Under the pieces are notes generated by a model. It did not search any database. It was given only the letters and a program-made list of their open reading frames with translations, and was not told the origin of the DNA. Positions 8,181 to 16,859 of a stretch of 64,000 bases of DNA are shown piece after piece (positions within the stretch are counted from its first letter, which is position 1; each line of letters begins with the position of its first letter). Both the position numbers and the translations under genes were made by a program. The stretch covers positions 217,999 through 281,998 of the forward strand of contig CAZXIN010000002.1 of assembly GCA_964640795.1 (NCBI GenBank), read 5' to 3'. The DNA comes from M269 sp964640795 (GTDB taxonomy: Bacteria > Pseudomonadota > Gammaproteobacteria > Enterobacterales > Alteromonadaceae).

Positions 8181-8951
8181 CTAACTACGCGTCCCTATGC
8201 CTCGACTAATCAGCTGGTATGCGACAGTAAAGAAGAGAATATTGAACAAAACTAAGACGAATAGTGATGTACTAAACGCCACATCAGCAGTCCCTAAAAA
8301 GCCGTATCTGAAGCCGTTAACCATATAAACAATAGGATTGACCTTACTCACCCACTGCCAAAACTCAGGTAACAAAGAGAGCGAGTAAAAAACACCACCT
8401 AGGTAAGTTAAGGGAGTTAATACAAACGTTGGGATAATACTGATGTCGTCAAATGTCTTTGCGTAGACAGCATTGATCAAGCCGGCTGCCGAGAACAAGG
8501 AGGCAGTGAGCACCAAAATAAGAATAAGAGAGACCAAATTATGGATGCGGATGTCTACAAAGAAAAGTGAAACGACTGTGACAATAACGCCAATGATTAA
8601 GGCGCGAGCAATACCACCGCCAACATAACCCAATATCAGTATCCAGTGAGGGATAGGTGCAACCATAAGCTCTTCAATGCTGTTTTGGAATTTGGCACTA
8701 AAAAACGATGACGAAACATTTGAATAAGAACTGGTAATGACCGACATCATAATCAAACCCGGGACAATAAACTCCATATAGGTGAAACCGCCCATTTGAC
8801 CAATCCGGCTACCGATTAAGTTACCAAAAATCACAAAATAGAGAGACATAGTAATGGCTGGTGGAACCAAAGTTTGCACCCATATTCGTAAAAAACGTGT
8901 GCATTCTTTGATCCAAATTGTGCGTAAGGCAACCATATTGCGACTAGACAT
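8181..8951 (-). CDS. yadH: ABC-2 type permease, YadH-like
   Basis: An inner-membrane ABC-2 exporter subunit with about six hydrophobic segments, including VQTLVPPAITMSLYFVIFG and GFTYMEFIVPGLIMMSVI, both typical of YadH. The open frame extends 12 codons further upstream, but a strong GGAGGAGAAGG lies just before the ATG at 8951, which gives the MSSRNMVALR start used here and overlaps the ATPase gene by 8 bases. Partner of the ATPase at 8944-9882. The exported substrate is unknown. Confidence 0.88.
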   Translation of the reverse strand: MSSRNMVALRTIWIKECTRFLRIWVQTLVPPAITMSLYFVIFGNLIGSRIGQMGGFTYMEFIVPGLIMMSVITSSYSNVSSSFFSAKFQNSIEELMVAPIPHWILILGYVGGGIARALIIGVIVTVVSLFFVDIRIHNLVSLILILVLTASLFSAAGLINAVYAKTFDDISIIPTFVLTPLTYLGGVFYSLSLLPEFWQWVSKVNPIVYMVNGFRYGFLGTADVAFSTSLFVLVLFNILFFTVAYQLISRGIGTRS

Positions 8952-9882
8952 TTGCCTTCTCCTCCGTGCTGTTTCGACCATCTTCAACCAATTTAACGAA
9001 AAGTTCTTCCAGCCTGTTTGATTTATTTCTCATGCTCAACACTTGGATTTCTTGCTGGCTTAGCTGTGTAAAAACGCTATTTAAGCTGGTGTCTTTAGGG
9101 ACATCGACTTCAATAGTATGATCGTCTACCTGCCTACAATTGAAGCCTTCTAGCGTCGGTGACTCCTTGACTGGGGACGTATCCAGAATAAATGTTTCAA
9201 TGTTGAGTTTTGAAATGAGGTTTTTCATACTGGTGTTTTCGACGATTGTTCCTTTGTCAATAATCGCGATATTACGACAAAGCATCTCGGCTTCTTCCAG
9301 ATAGTGCGTGGTAAGAATAATGGTGATGCCTTGCTCGTTAAGCTCCGTTAAAAAAGACCACATAGAACGACGTATTTCAATATCTACACCGGCTGTTGGT
9401 TCGTCTAAAATTAATATTTTAGGCTCATGCATCAATGCTCGCGCTATCATCAAGCGGCGCTTCATACCGCCAGAAAGCTCTCTGGCGCGTGAATCTCTTT
9501 TGTCCCATAAATCGAGTTGAGTAAGGTACTTTTCTGCACGCACCTTGGCTATTTTTCTGGGCACGCCATAATAGCCGGCTTGGTTTACTACGATCTGAAA
9601 AGGCGTTTCGAACTGGCTAAAATTGAATTCTTGCGGTACCAGTCCAATGCAAGTTTTGGCTTCAACAAGTTCCTCATCTATGCAATGACCTGACACTTTG
9701 ACACTGCCTGAAGATTTATTAACTAAAGAACTAATGATACCTATTGTTGTTGATTTTCCAGCACCATTAGGGCCAAGCAAAGCGAAGAAATCACCTTGTT
9801 CGACAGACAGATTGATCCCTTTAAGTGCTTGAACTCCCCCTTTATAGGTTTTCTTCAAGTCTTGAATATCCAGTGCTTTCAT
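8944..9882 (-). CDS. yadG: ABC transporter ATPase, YadG-like
   Basis: A 312-residue ATP-binding subunit. It contains Walker A (LGPNGAGKSTT, near residue 36), the signature ELSGGMKRRL, Walker B ILILDEPTAGVD and the H-loop TTHYLEEAEML. The roughly 80-residue C-terminal extension after the nucleotide-binding domain is common in this subfamily. It is the first gene of a two-gene exporter operon with the YadH-like permease, overlapping by 8 bases, which indicates translational coupling. Confidence 0.92.
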   Translation of the reverse strand: MKALDIQDLKKTYKGGVQALKGINLSVEQGDFFALLGPNGAGKSTTIGIISSLVNKSSGSVKVSGHCIDEELVEAKTCIGLVPQEFNFSQFETPFQIVVNQAGYYGVPRKIAKVRAEKYLTQLDLWDKRDSRARELSGGMKRRLMIARALMHEPKILILDEPTAGVDIEIRRSMWSFLTELNEQGITIILTTHYLEEAEMLCRNIAIIDKGTIVENTSMKNLISKLNIETFILDTSPVKESPTLEGFNCRQVDDHTIEVDVPKDTSLNSVFTQLSQQEIQVLSMRNKSNRLEELFVKLVEDGRNSTEEKANV

Positions 9883-10034
9883 TCATTCACTCTTTTGTGT
9901 TCAGCCAGTATGCGTTAGTACTAAGATTGTATAGGTTTGATATTATACTAGATTACAACAGCTTATCGTATGTATATGATGAATATGTTAGGCGTGTGAT
10001 TATATCAATTACGACATTCATAGTGAGAAATATC

Positions 10035-10829
10035 ATGTGTACTATTGGTGCGATTCGCTTGAACAGCAATGAAACAGTCCTGTTTAAAAACAAAGACTTT
10101 GCTGATGAGGGCTTTAACGATAAATTGGCTCTAAATGAGTTGTACTTCGGTCCGCTTGGGCTCGAAACATTTGGAGAAGCCGGTAAAGCACCTATATTTT
10201 CAGGCTTGTCTCTAGGTGCGAATAAATATGGCTTGATGGCTTGTGTTAATCATGTCAAAAGTACAGGACCACGCTCGCTGAATTATGATCTACTTGTTCA
10301 ACATGTTATGGCTGAATGCAATAGCGTCGATGGCGCTATAGAAAATATAAAAAACCTCGTTGGCAAGCATGCTTATTGGTGGGGAAATGTTGTTTTAGCT
10401 GATAATGAGAAGGTTGCTATTGCAGAAGTACGAGACTCAGCTTGCAAGTTCAAAGTCGGCGACAATGTCGCGTTTCGAACTAACCATCAACCACTGTTTG
10501 GCGAGAATGCATCACCTGATGGTATTGAATGTAGTGGTCTTCGTTATGCCAGTGCCGCAGAGCGTCTAGCACAGGCTGCTAGTGTACAGGATATTATTTC
10601 AATTCTGTCGACACATGATAGTCAATGCGGTAGTACAGGTATCTGCAATCATTCGGCATTGTTGAAAACAGTTTATTCTTATGTGCTGCATCAAAAAGAA
10701 GGGAAAGTGAATCTGTACACTTGCAAAGGGAATCCGTGTAGCCAAGCATGGGAGAAACTACAAGTGCCTTTAGGTATTGACTGGTCTCAACAAGCTGAAC
10801 ATCAATTTTTAAGAGATTACCCGAACTGA
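10035..10829 (+). CDS. N-terminal-cysteine (Ntn) amide hydrolase-like protein
   Basis: A 264-residue protein of the Ntn-hydrolase fold, of the choloylglycine hydrolase or acyl-CoA:6-aminopenicillanate acyltransferase (C45-like) kind. The open frame is longer, but the ATG at 10035 gives MCTIGAIRL, so removal of Met exposes Cys2 as nucleophile. Other supporting pieces are LFKNKDF, the segment KYGLMACVNHVKST and FRTNHQ, the usual region of the catalytic Asn/Arg. The long upstream frame encodes a low-complexity, unlikely N-terminus and is rejected. No signal peptide is seen, so it is likely cytoplasmic. Substrate unknown; an amide or peptide-like bond is likely. Confidence 0.7.
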   Translation: MCTIGAIRLNSNETVLFKNKDFADEGFNDKLALNELYFGPLGLETFGEAGKAPIFSGLSLGANKYGLMACVNHVKSTGPRSLNYDLLVQHVMAECNSVDGAIENIKNLVGKHAYWWGNVVLADNEKVAIAEVRDSACKFKVGDNVAFRTNHQPLFGENASPDGIECSGLRYASAAERLAQAASVQDIISILSTHDSQCGSTGICNHSALLKTVYSYVLHQKEGKVNLYTCKGNPCSQAWEKLQVPLGIDWSQQAEHQFLRDYPN

Positions 10830-10845
10830 TTATTCGGGACTCAGG

Positions 10846-11265
10846 TTAGTTAGGATACCTTTCGGCCATCATGTCGATAGAGCGCTGAATAATGTCTCTG
10901 AGTACAGTCGGGTCAATGTCCGATAACCTCTTAATGTATAAGCAAGACTTACCCACTTTATGTTTACCGAGATTGGCTAGATGCTCGGAAAATTCACTAA
11001 ACCCTGGAATAATGTAGACAGAGATGTTTTGTGCTCTAGGAGACAGCCCTACACGCATGCAATCACCCTCTCTACCGCTCTCGTATCGGTAGTGATAACA
11101 GCCAAAACCTATAATCGAACTACCCCACATTGAAGGCTTTTCTGCCGTGATATTTTGCATCATGCTCATTATTTCAATGCAATCTTCACGTTTCTTTTCA
11201 TCTTTTATTTGTGCAATAAAGGTCATGACATCACTGTCATTCTGGACTGTTTTGTTCGTTGTCAT
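10846..11265 (-). CDS. DUF1801 / YdhG-like protein
   Basis: A 139-residue small cytoplasmic protein with the DUF1801 pattern: an N-terminal helical region with a KKREDCIEIMSMM segment, then PSMWGSSIIGFGCYHYRYESG and a C-terminal KVGKSCLYIKRLSDID. The fold is related to frataxin-like YdhG proteins; no biochemical role is established. It converges on the hydrolase gene with a gap of 16 bases and no clear terminator. The family is often found singly, and the context adds nothing. Confidence 0.8.
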   Translation of the reverse strand: MTTNKTVQNDSDVMTFIAQIKDEKKREDCIEIMSMMQNITAEKPSMWGSSIIGFGCYHYRYESGREGDCMRVGLSPRAQNISVYIIPGFSEFSEHLANLGKHKVGKSCLYIKRLSDIDPTVLRDIIQRSIDMMAERYPN

Positions 11266-11394
11266 GATGCTTTCCTGCCTTTTTAAGAATCTTCTCTTTC
11301 TTTTACAATATAGCGAAATAAGGTTGATATAAAGTGGGTCCTAAGTACGGTATATATCGTAACCCTTAACAAGCTAATTATGCGTGGAGTCTTC

Positions 11395-11868
11395 ATGTCT
11401 GACAAAGATGGTTCAACTAAAAAAAATATGCCTTGGCTGATGAAGTTCGGGATGGTCGTTGTTTTAGTTGTTATTGGCTTTTTTGGTAATAAAGCTGTGC
11501 AGAGTTATTTCGGTCAGCAAGCCATTGATGGGACAGGGCTCGTTGTTTTGTCATTGGATGATGCGCTTGTCAAAGCTGAACGAGAGAATAAACTCGTGTT
11601 AGCCGATATGTCTGCTATCTGGTGCCCAACATGTCGTCGCCTTGATAAAGAAGTGTTTTCAGATGAAAGCGTTAAAAGTGTTATTAACGACCAATATGTG
11701 TTCGCACGTATCGAGTATGAATCAGAGCAAGGTAAAGCTTTTATGCAGAAGTATAAAGTACATGGCTTTCCAACACTTTTGGTCTTAAATGCTGAAGGCA
11801 ATAAAATGGGCCAGCTTCCTTTGACATTTGTGCCATCAGAGTTTGTGAAACTGATCGATCGATCATAA
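11395..11868 (+). CDS. Membrane-anchored thioredoxin-fold protein
   Basis: A 157-residue protein with an N-terminal membrane anchor (WLMKFGMVVVLVVIGFFG) and a periplasmic thioredoxin domain. The redox motif is WCPTC and the cis-proline loop is HGFPTLLVL. The domain resembles the C-terminal domain of DsbD and Thioredoxin_7 proteins, so reduction of periplasmic disulfides or of another thiol protein is likely. An in-frame ATG lies five codons upstream, but GGAG at 11384-11387 is well placed for the ATG at 11395. No DsbD-like partner is adjacent. Confidence 0.82.
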   Translation: MSDKDGSTKKNMPWLMKFGMVVVLVVIGFFGNKAVQSYFGQQAIDGTGLVVLSLDDALVKAERENKLVLADMSAIWCPTCRRLDKEVFSDESVKSVINDQYVFARIEYESEQGKAFMQKYKVHGFPTLLVLNAEGNKMGQLPLTFVPSEFVKLIDRS

Positions 11869-11930
11869 ACCTCGCAGTGGATTAGTATGAGTCAGTAACG
11901 CTGAAAGTGCATCACTGACTCATCTTTCAA

Positions 11931-12704
11931 TTATTTAAACAGCTCGTTCAAATAAGTTGCTATACGAACACCACCTTGAGAAAGTCTCGTTTTTACTGTG
12001 TCGATGTTCTGGTAATTGTAGTCCCACGAGATGCGGTCTGATTCTGGATAAATAGTGTCACGAATCTTAGCACTTTCTGCAATCCAGACTTGTGGATCAG
12101 CGACTCTCCAGTCTTTTGCTTGCTTTTTAGTGATGCGTCTTGAAAGCCAATCGCTCATCTCTGTATATGACAAATTTTGGCGATCGATTAAACCGCTGTC
12201 CCATACGCGGTGTAGGTTCGAATCTTCGCCGAAGAAAGTTAACTTTACATCGTTACCGCCTCGATCAGTGCCATTACCTGCATGCAAAGGTTGGTGTAAA
12301 TCGCCAGCAATATGCACAACAAAACGCAAGGCAAGTTGTCTTTGTTCAAGCGTTGATTTCGGGTCTTTTAAAATTGCTGTGAATTTTTTAAGGGCGGTCA
12401 CTGAGTCACCTTGTGCTGGTGCACCCACTTCTGGGTAAGTTTTCCCTTTAGGGATGCTGACATAGTGATAAGGGGAAGCCGTTTTTTGCCAGAAGTCGGC
12501 TGGGTTAGAACGCATCTCATCAGGCCAAGTAGACGCTTCTGCTAATGATTCTGTACCCAATATTTTTTTGACTTGCTTTTTTGCCTTGTCTGTTAAGTAT
12601 ATCTCAGCGATAGCACCAGTTACTCGGTGGCCTGTTTGTCCCCATGCAAAAACAGTCGGAGTCATCGTAATTAAAAGCAGGGTGGTTAGCAGTTTTTTGA
12701 ACAT
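11931..12704 (-). CDS. Secreted S1/P1-type nuclease
   Basis: A 257-residue zinc nuclease. A signal peptide (to TVFA, residue 20) would leave tryptophan as the first mature residue, and in this family that N-terminal Trp is a zinc ligand. Further ligands are visible in WGQTGHRVTGAIAE, HIAGDLHQPLHAGNG, DRGGNDVKL and NLHRVWDSGLI. The family hydrolyses single-stranded DNA and RNA and 3'-nucleotides, so a role in scavenging phosphate or nucleosides is plausible. The gene stands alone on the minus strand. Confidence 0.92.
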   Translation of the reverse strand: MFKKLLTTLLLITMTPTVFAWGQTGHRVTGAIAEIYLTDKAKKQVKKILGTESLAEASTWPDEMRSNPADFWQKTASPYHYVSIPKGKTYPEVGAPAQGDSVTALKKFTAILKDPKSTLEQRQLALRFVVHIAGDLHQPLHAGNGTDRGGNDVKLTFFGEDSNLHRVWDSGLIDRQNLSYTEMSDWLSRRITKKQAKDWRVADPQVWIAESAKIRDTIYPESDRISWDYNYQNIDTVKTRLSQGGVRIATYLNELFK

Positions 12705-12825
12705 AATCTTGTCTTCGTTAAAGTGTATATAAGTTGTGATGAATACGTTTAGGCGTTAAGCATAAACGATGAGGTTGTCTTGTGTATGAAGCTTTCGTTA
12801 TTTTTCTCGAGGAATAGTTGATAGT

Positions 12826-13461
12826 TTAATGTTTATAGCCCCAACGCGCCATTAACGATTGCTCTATGCCTAAATGATCAAGAATACGTGCCACGACAAA
12901 ATTGACTAGGTCATTGATGCTTTCTGGGTTGTGATAGAACCCTGGTGCAGCGGGCATTATGGTTGCGCCGGCTTGAGATAAAGTGAGCATGTTTTGTAAA
13001 TGAATACTTGATAAAGGCATTTCTCTTGGCACGAGAATAAGCTGCCCTCTTTCTTTAATCACAACATCTGCGGCGCGTTCAATCAAGTTGTTGCTTGCAC
13101 CTGTTGCTATGGCAGAAACACTGCCAGCTGAGCAGGGGCAAATAACCATTTGCTTGGGAGCGGCTGACCCTGATGCTACGGGTGAAAACCATTCTTCTTT
13201 ACCACAAACAATTAACTGTCCTTCTTTTGCTAGATACTTTTCACTAAAAAAGTCAGTTGCCGATTGAGGGTTTGCCGGTATCTGCAAATTTGACTCAGTG
13301 GCTAATACGACTCGACCTGCTGAAGATATTAGGAGGTATACTTGGTAGTCAGCGGCCAACAGCACTTCCAATAAACGTAATCCGTAAGGCGCACCAGATG
13401 CGCCCGTTAATGCCAACGTTATTCTTTTTTGTGAGTGATAGGGTGCACTACTTGTCGTCAT
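12826..13461 (-). CDS. ubiX: Flavin prenyltransferase UbiX
   Basis: Prenylates FMN to make the cofactor of UbiD decarboxylase in ubiquinone synthesis. Landmarks are ALTGASGAPYGLRLLEVL, the PCSAGSVSAIATGASNNLIERAADV stretch (read in two parts) and LVPREMPLSSIHLQNML. Length is normal at 211 residues. Its start overlaps the end of mpl by 14 bases, an arrangement common in gammaproteobacteria that indicates coupled translation. No ubiD lies in this window. Confidence 0.95.
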   Translation of the reverse strand: MTTSSAPYHSQKRITLALTGASGAPYGLRLLEVLLAADYQVYLLISSAGRVVLATESNLQIPANPQSATDFFSEKYLAKEGQLIVCGKEEWFSPVASGSAAPKQMVICPCSAGSVSAIATGASNNLIERAADVVIKERGQLILVPREMPLSSIHLQNMLTLSQAGATIMPAAPGFYHNPESINDLVNFVVARILDHLGIEQSLMARWGYKH

Positions 13462-14815
13462 ATTTTGCCTGTAAATTGTTCAACAGTTTTTCATGTATAC
13501 CGCCAAAACCACCGTTACTCATGATCACTAAATGATCTCCAGATTGGCTTTGTTGCGCTAGAGCATCGACGAGTGCGTCAATATCATCGAAAAGCTCAGC
13601 AGGTATTTTACTCTGTTTGACGATGTCTGAAAAAGTCGACAAGGCGTTGCTATTGGGTGCTTCATACGCAAATACAGTATCGGCTAATTGCCAAGACTGT
13701 GCCAGTGTATCTTTGTGAACACCCATCTTCATGGTATTAGAGCGAGGCTCCAATACCGCTATGATACGAGCGGAGCCAACTTTATCTCTCAACCCTTTGA
13801 GTGTTGTCTCAATAGCGGTAGGGTGATGGGCAAAGTCGTCGTAAACAGTAATGTTGTTAACGCAGCCTCGCACTTCCATACGCCTTTTGGTGTTGATAAA
13901 TTGATTCAATGCCTCAATTGCATGTGATGGTCTTACACCGACATTACGGGCAGCGGCAATAGCCATGAGTCCGTTTGCTCGGTTATGTTCTCCTTGCAAA
14001 TCCCACTCAACACAACCTTGCACTTCTTCTTCAAAAACGACATCGAAGGTACATCCATCATCGCTAATATTGGTTACTTGCCAATCGCCGTTAGCTGTTT
14101 GACGTGGTGTCCAACAACCTTTATCTAGCGTGTCGTCGATATTTTGATCTCCATAAGGAGAAAGAATAAGGCCGTTGTTTGGCACCATACGGATGAGGTG
14201 ATGAAACTGGGTCTGTATGGCTGACAAGTTAGTGAATATATCGGCGTGATCGAACTCCAAGTTATTGATGACCAATGTCCGAGGTCGGTAGTGTACGAAC
14301 TTCGACCGTTTATCGAAAAAGGCTGTGTCGTATTCATCCGCTTCAATAACGAAGAAAGGTGAATCCCCTAGTTTGGCTGATACACCAAAGTTTTGTGGAA
14401 CACCGCCAATTAAAAAGCCCGGTTTCATTCCTGCATAGTCCAAAATCCAAGCCAACATACTACTGGTCGTGGTTTTACCATGTGTGCCCGAAACTGCGAG
14501 TACCCATTTCTCTTTAAGGAAATTGTCTAAAAGCCATTGTGGTCCACTGGTGTAGGGAATATTGCGTTCGAGAACATACTCAACCGCTGAGTTACCTCTG
14601 GACATCGCATTGCCTATAACCACAATATCGGGCGTGGGCGAGAATTGTTCAATGCCGTAACCTTGTGTGAGCTCGATACCAAGATCAGTCAATTGGGTGC
14701 TCATGGGAGGGTAAACGTTAGCGTCCGAACCGGTGACTTTGTGCCCCATGGCTTGTGCCAGTGCTGCAATGCCGCCCATAAAGGTGCCGCAAATGCCTAG
14801 AATGTGTACGTGCAT
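13448..14815 (-). CDS. mpl: UDP-MurNAc tripeptide ligase (murein recycling)
   Basis: Attaches L-Ala-D-Glu-meso-DAP recovered from cell-wall turnover to UDP-MurNAc. It shows MHVHILGICGTFMGGIA at the N-terminus, the ATP-binding loop VSGTHGKTTTSSML, NLEFDHADIF and YDDFAHHPTAIETTL, as in Mur ligases. The frame extends 16 codons further, but family members begin at MHxHILGICG, so the ATG at 14815 is chosen; 455 residues is a normal length. It is first in a two-gene operon with ubiX. Confidence 0.95.
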   Translation of the reverse strand: MHVHILGICGTFMGGIAALAQAMGHKVTGSDANVYPPMSTQLTDLGIELTQGYGIEQFSPTPDIVVIGNAMSRGNSAVEYVLERNIPYTSGPQWLLDNFLKEKWVLAVSGTHGKTTTSSMLAWILDYAGMKPGFLIGGVPQNFGVSAKLGDSPFFVIEADEYDTAFFDKRSKFVHYRPRTLVINNLEFDHADIFTNLSAIQTQFHHLIRMVPNNGLILSPYGDQNIDDTLDKGCWTPRQTANGDWQVTNISDDGCTFDVVFEEEVQGCVEWDLQGEHNRANGLMAIAAARNVGVRPSHAIEALNQFINTKRRMEVRGCVNNITVYDDFAHHPTAIETTLKGLRDKVGSARIIAVLEPRSNTMKMGVHKDTLAQSWQLADTVFAYEAPNSNALSTFSDIVKQSKIPAELFDDIDALVDALAQQSQSGDHLVIMSNGGFGGIHEKLLNNLQAKYDDK

Positions 14816-14878
14816 AAAGTAAAAATTTGAAACAGAGTGATATACGCTAAGGTTATCAGACAATAGGCTGCTGACCTA

Positions 14879-14903
14879 AAATTAAACCTTTAGTGTTTAA
14901 TTT
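14879..14903. promoter_or_regulatory. Perfect inverted repeat between divergent mpl and fbp
   Basis: A perfect 9-base inverted repeat (AAATTAAAC, 14879-14887; GTTTAATTT, 14895-14903) with a seven-base spacer lies in the 209-base divergent intergenic region. There is no T-tract, so it is not a typical terminator. It could be an operator for either gene. Confidence 0.45.
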
Positions 14904-15024
14904 CAATGCAGTTATTTACGTTTGTAACCTATGTTGTAAGTTTTCAGGCGTGAGTTGATCTTATAAAGAAGATATACTGCATACGCTCGATTTAATTGCC
15001 CAATAACTCAAACAAGGTCAAACA

Positions 15025-15996
15025 ATGAAAAGACTCAACACCGTCTTACAAAATGATGGCGCGCCATTAGAACTCATCCTATTGATACGTACACTGCTGG
15101 CATCGTGTAAAGAGATATCATTCCGTGTTGGGCAAGGAGCGTTAGCGGGTGTATTGGGTTCTACTCTGAGTGAGAATGTTCAAGGTGAGACCCAGAAAAA
15201 GCTTGATGTGATTTCGAACCAAATTATTAAAGATATTCTTAGCGAGTCAGGTTATGTTAAAGCGATATCTTCTGAAGAGGAAGATACGGTCGTTCCCTGT
15301 AATCCTGATGGCAAATATTTAGTGAGTTATGATCCGTTGGACGGGTCTTCAAATACTGATATCAATAGTTTGATTGGGACCATTTTTTCAATTACTCATG
15401 CGCCACAATGGATGGAGCCGGATGACCCTTCAGCTTTTTTACAACCGGGTACACAAATGGTTGCTGCGGGTTATGTTTTGTATGGCCCATCGACTATGTT
15501 AGCGATGACGACAGGTCGTGGGACACACCTTTATACGCTGGACAAAACACATGGTGGTTTCTTGCTCGCAGAAGAAAACATTAAGGTGCCTGAGCAGACC
15601 AAAGAGTTCGCGATTAATTCATCTAATCAACGTCATTGGGAAGCGCCAATGCAAGATTATATTGCTGACTTACTGATGGGCTCTGAAGGTCCTAGAGGCA
15701 AAGACTTTAATATGCGTTGGGTTGGCGCTATGGTTGGTGATATTCATCGAATTTTATGTCGAGGCGGGATCTTCTCTTATCCGTTTGATAAGCGCAATCC
15801 AGCAATGCCTGGAAAATTAAGGTTACTCTACGAAGCCAATCCTATGTCTTTCTTAATTGAGCAGGCGGGTGGAGCGTCGTCAACGGGCACTGGCAGGATT
15901 CTCGAAGTAATGCCAACAGAGATTCATCAACGTGTGCCAGTGATTATGGGATCGAAAGAAGAAGTAGAAACTTGTGTGAGTTACTACAATCAATGA
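15025..15996 (+). CDS. fbp: Fructose-1,6-bisphosphatase class I
   Basis: Hydrolyses fructose-1,6-bisphosphate in gluconeogenesis. Family motifs are SSEEEDTV (metal-binding acids), YDPLDGSSNTDINSLIGTIF, GYVLYGPSTMLAMTTG and the sugar-phosphate site KLRLLYEANPMSFLIEQAGG. Length is normal at 323 residues. Its TGA overlaps the start of the next gene as ATGA, so the two are translationally coupled. It is divergent from mpl. Confidence 0.97.
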   Translation: MKRLNTVLQNDGAPLELILLIRTLLASCKEISFRVGQGALAGVLGSTLSENVQGETQKKLDVISNQIIKDILSESGYVKAISSEEEDTVVPCNPDGKYLVSYDPLDGSSNTDINSLIGTIFSITHAPQWMEPDDPSAFLQPGTQMVAAGYVLYGPSTMLAMTTGRGTHLYTLDKTHGGFLLAEENIKVPEQTKEFAINSSNQRHWEAPMQDYIADLLMGSEGPRGKDFNMRWVGAMVGDIHRILCRGGIFSYPFDKRNPAMPGKLRLLYEANPMSFLIEQAGGASSTGTGRILEVMPTEIHQRVPVIMGSKEEVETCVSYYNQ

Positions 15997-16751
15997 TCAA
16001 CGCCGCAAAAGCTGCCGCTGAGTTATTACGTCGGCGAGTTGAAGATGTTCAAGAAGGGCGCTTGGAGGAATCTATTCGCCCTACAAGTATTGAAGAAGCA
16101 CTGGCAATCCAAACAGAAATTGTTGAACAATACTCGGATTTTGTCGGTGGTTGGAAGTGCTTGTTACCCCTCGAAAACGGCAACATTATTGTCGCGCCTA
16201 TCTTTAATCAGGAAATTCAGACGAGTGAAGTCTGTCGTTTAGCCTCAGATAATGGCTTGGCAATGATTGAGCCTGAAATGGCTTTTATATTAGGTGAAGA
16301 TTTACCCTCTCAAGAGGAAGGGTATTCGGGGGAACAAGTCGATAAAGCTATAGCGAGCTGTCATATGGCCCTGGAATTGACTAAATCTCGTTTTGCACCT
16401 GATAGCGGATTCGATTATTACGAAATGTTTGCGGACTGTTTTATTAACCAAGGCATATTGATTGGTCCTGAGGTTGATAAAGCGAAGGCTTACAACGCCG
16501 CCAACGTTGTCATCAGAATAAGCTGTCATGATGAGGCTAAAGAATATGATGGTGCTCATCCTAACCTGAATACTTATAAACCCGTTCATTGGCTCATTAA
16601 CATGATGAGTCAGCGTGGCGTGGATTTCAAAAAGGGACAAGCTATTATTACTGGATCCTATGCTGGATTAGTGGCGCTTGAATTTGGTAAGTGCTACGAC
16701 ATTGAGTACGAAGGGATAGGCTCTTACCCTGTCACTTTTAAAGAAAGGTGA
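15993..16751 (+). CDS. FAH-superfamily hydratase/decarboxylase-like protein
   Basis: A 252-residue protein of the 2-keto-4-pentenoate hydratase / oxaloacetate-type FAH superfamily. The core metal-binding acids appear in MIEPEMAFILGEDL; KSRFAPDSGFDYYEMFADCF and KKGQAIITGSYAGL follow the usual order of the fold. The start at 15993 overlaps the fbp stop (ATGA); a GTG seven codons earlier lies inside fbp. The substrate cannot be predicted. Coupling to fbp is unusual for this family and suggests a link to central carbon metabolism. A simple alternative is a repurposed member with no catechol-pathway role, since no such pathway genes are near. Confidence 0.78.
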   Translation: MINAAKAAAELLRRRVEDVQEGRLEESIRPTSIEEALAIQTEIVEQYSDFVGGWKCLLPLENGNIIVAPIFNQEIQTSEVCRLASDNGLAMIEPEMAFILGEDLPSQEEGYSGEQVDKAIASCHMALELTKSRFAPDSGFDYYEMFADCFINQGILIGPEVDKAKAYNAANVVIRISCHDEAKEYDGAHPNLNTYKPVHWLINMMSQRGVDFKKGQAIITGSYAGLVALEFGKCYDIEYEGIGSYPVTFKER

Positions 16752-16859
16752 GATATATCAATGTGGGGTGGTATGAGTCTTTATTCCCGAATAAATCCGG
16801 TCCCACAGCTGATATTCCTGAGGAACCGGTTGTAACTGCCATGTTGAACAACTCGTTAT

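Noticed and set aside
9825..10034. N-terminal extension of the cysteine hydrolase frame
   Set aside because: It would bury the nucleophilic Cys2, overlaps the ABC gene on the other strand and has unlikely composition; the ATG at 10035 fits the family.
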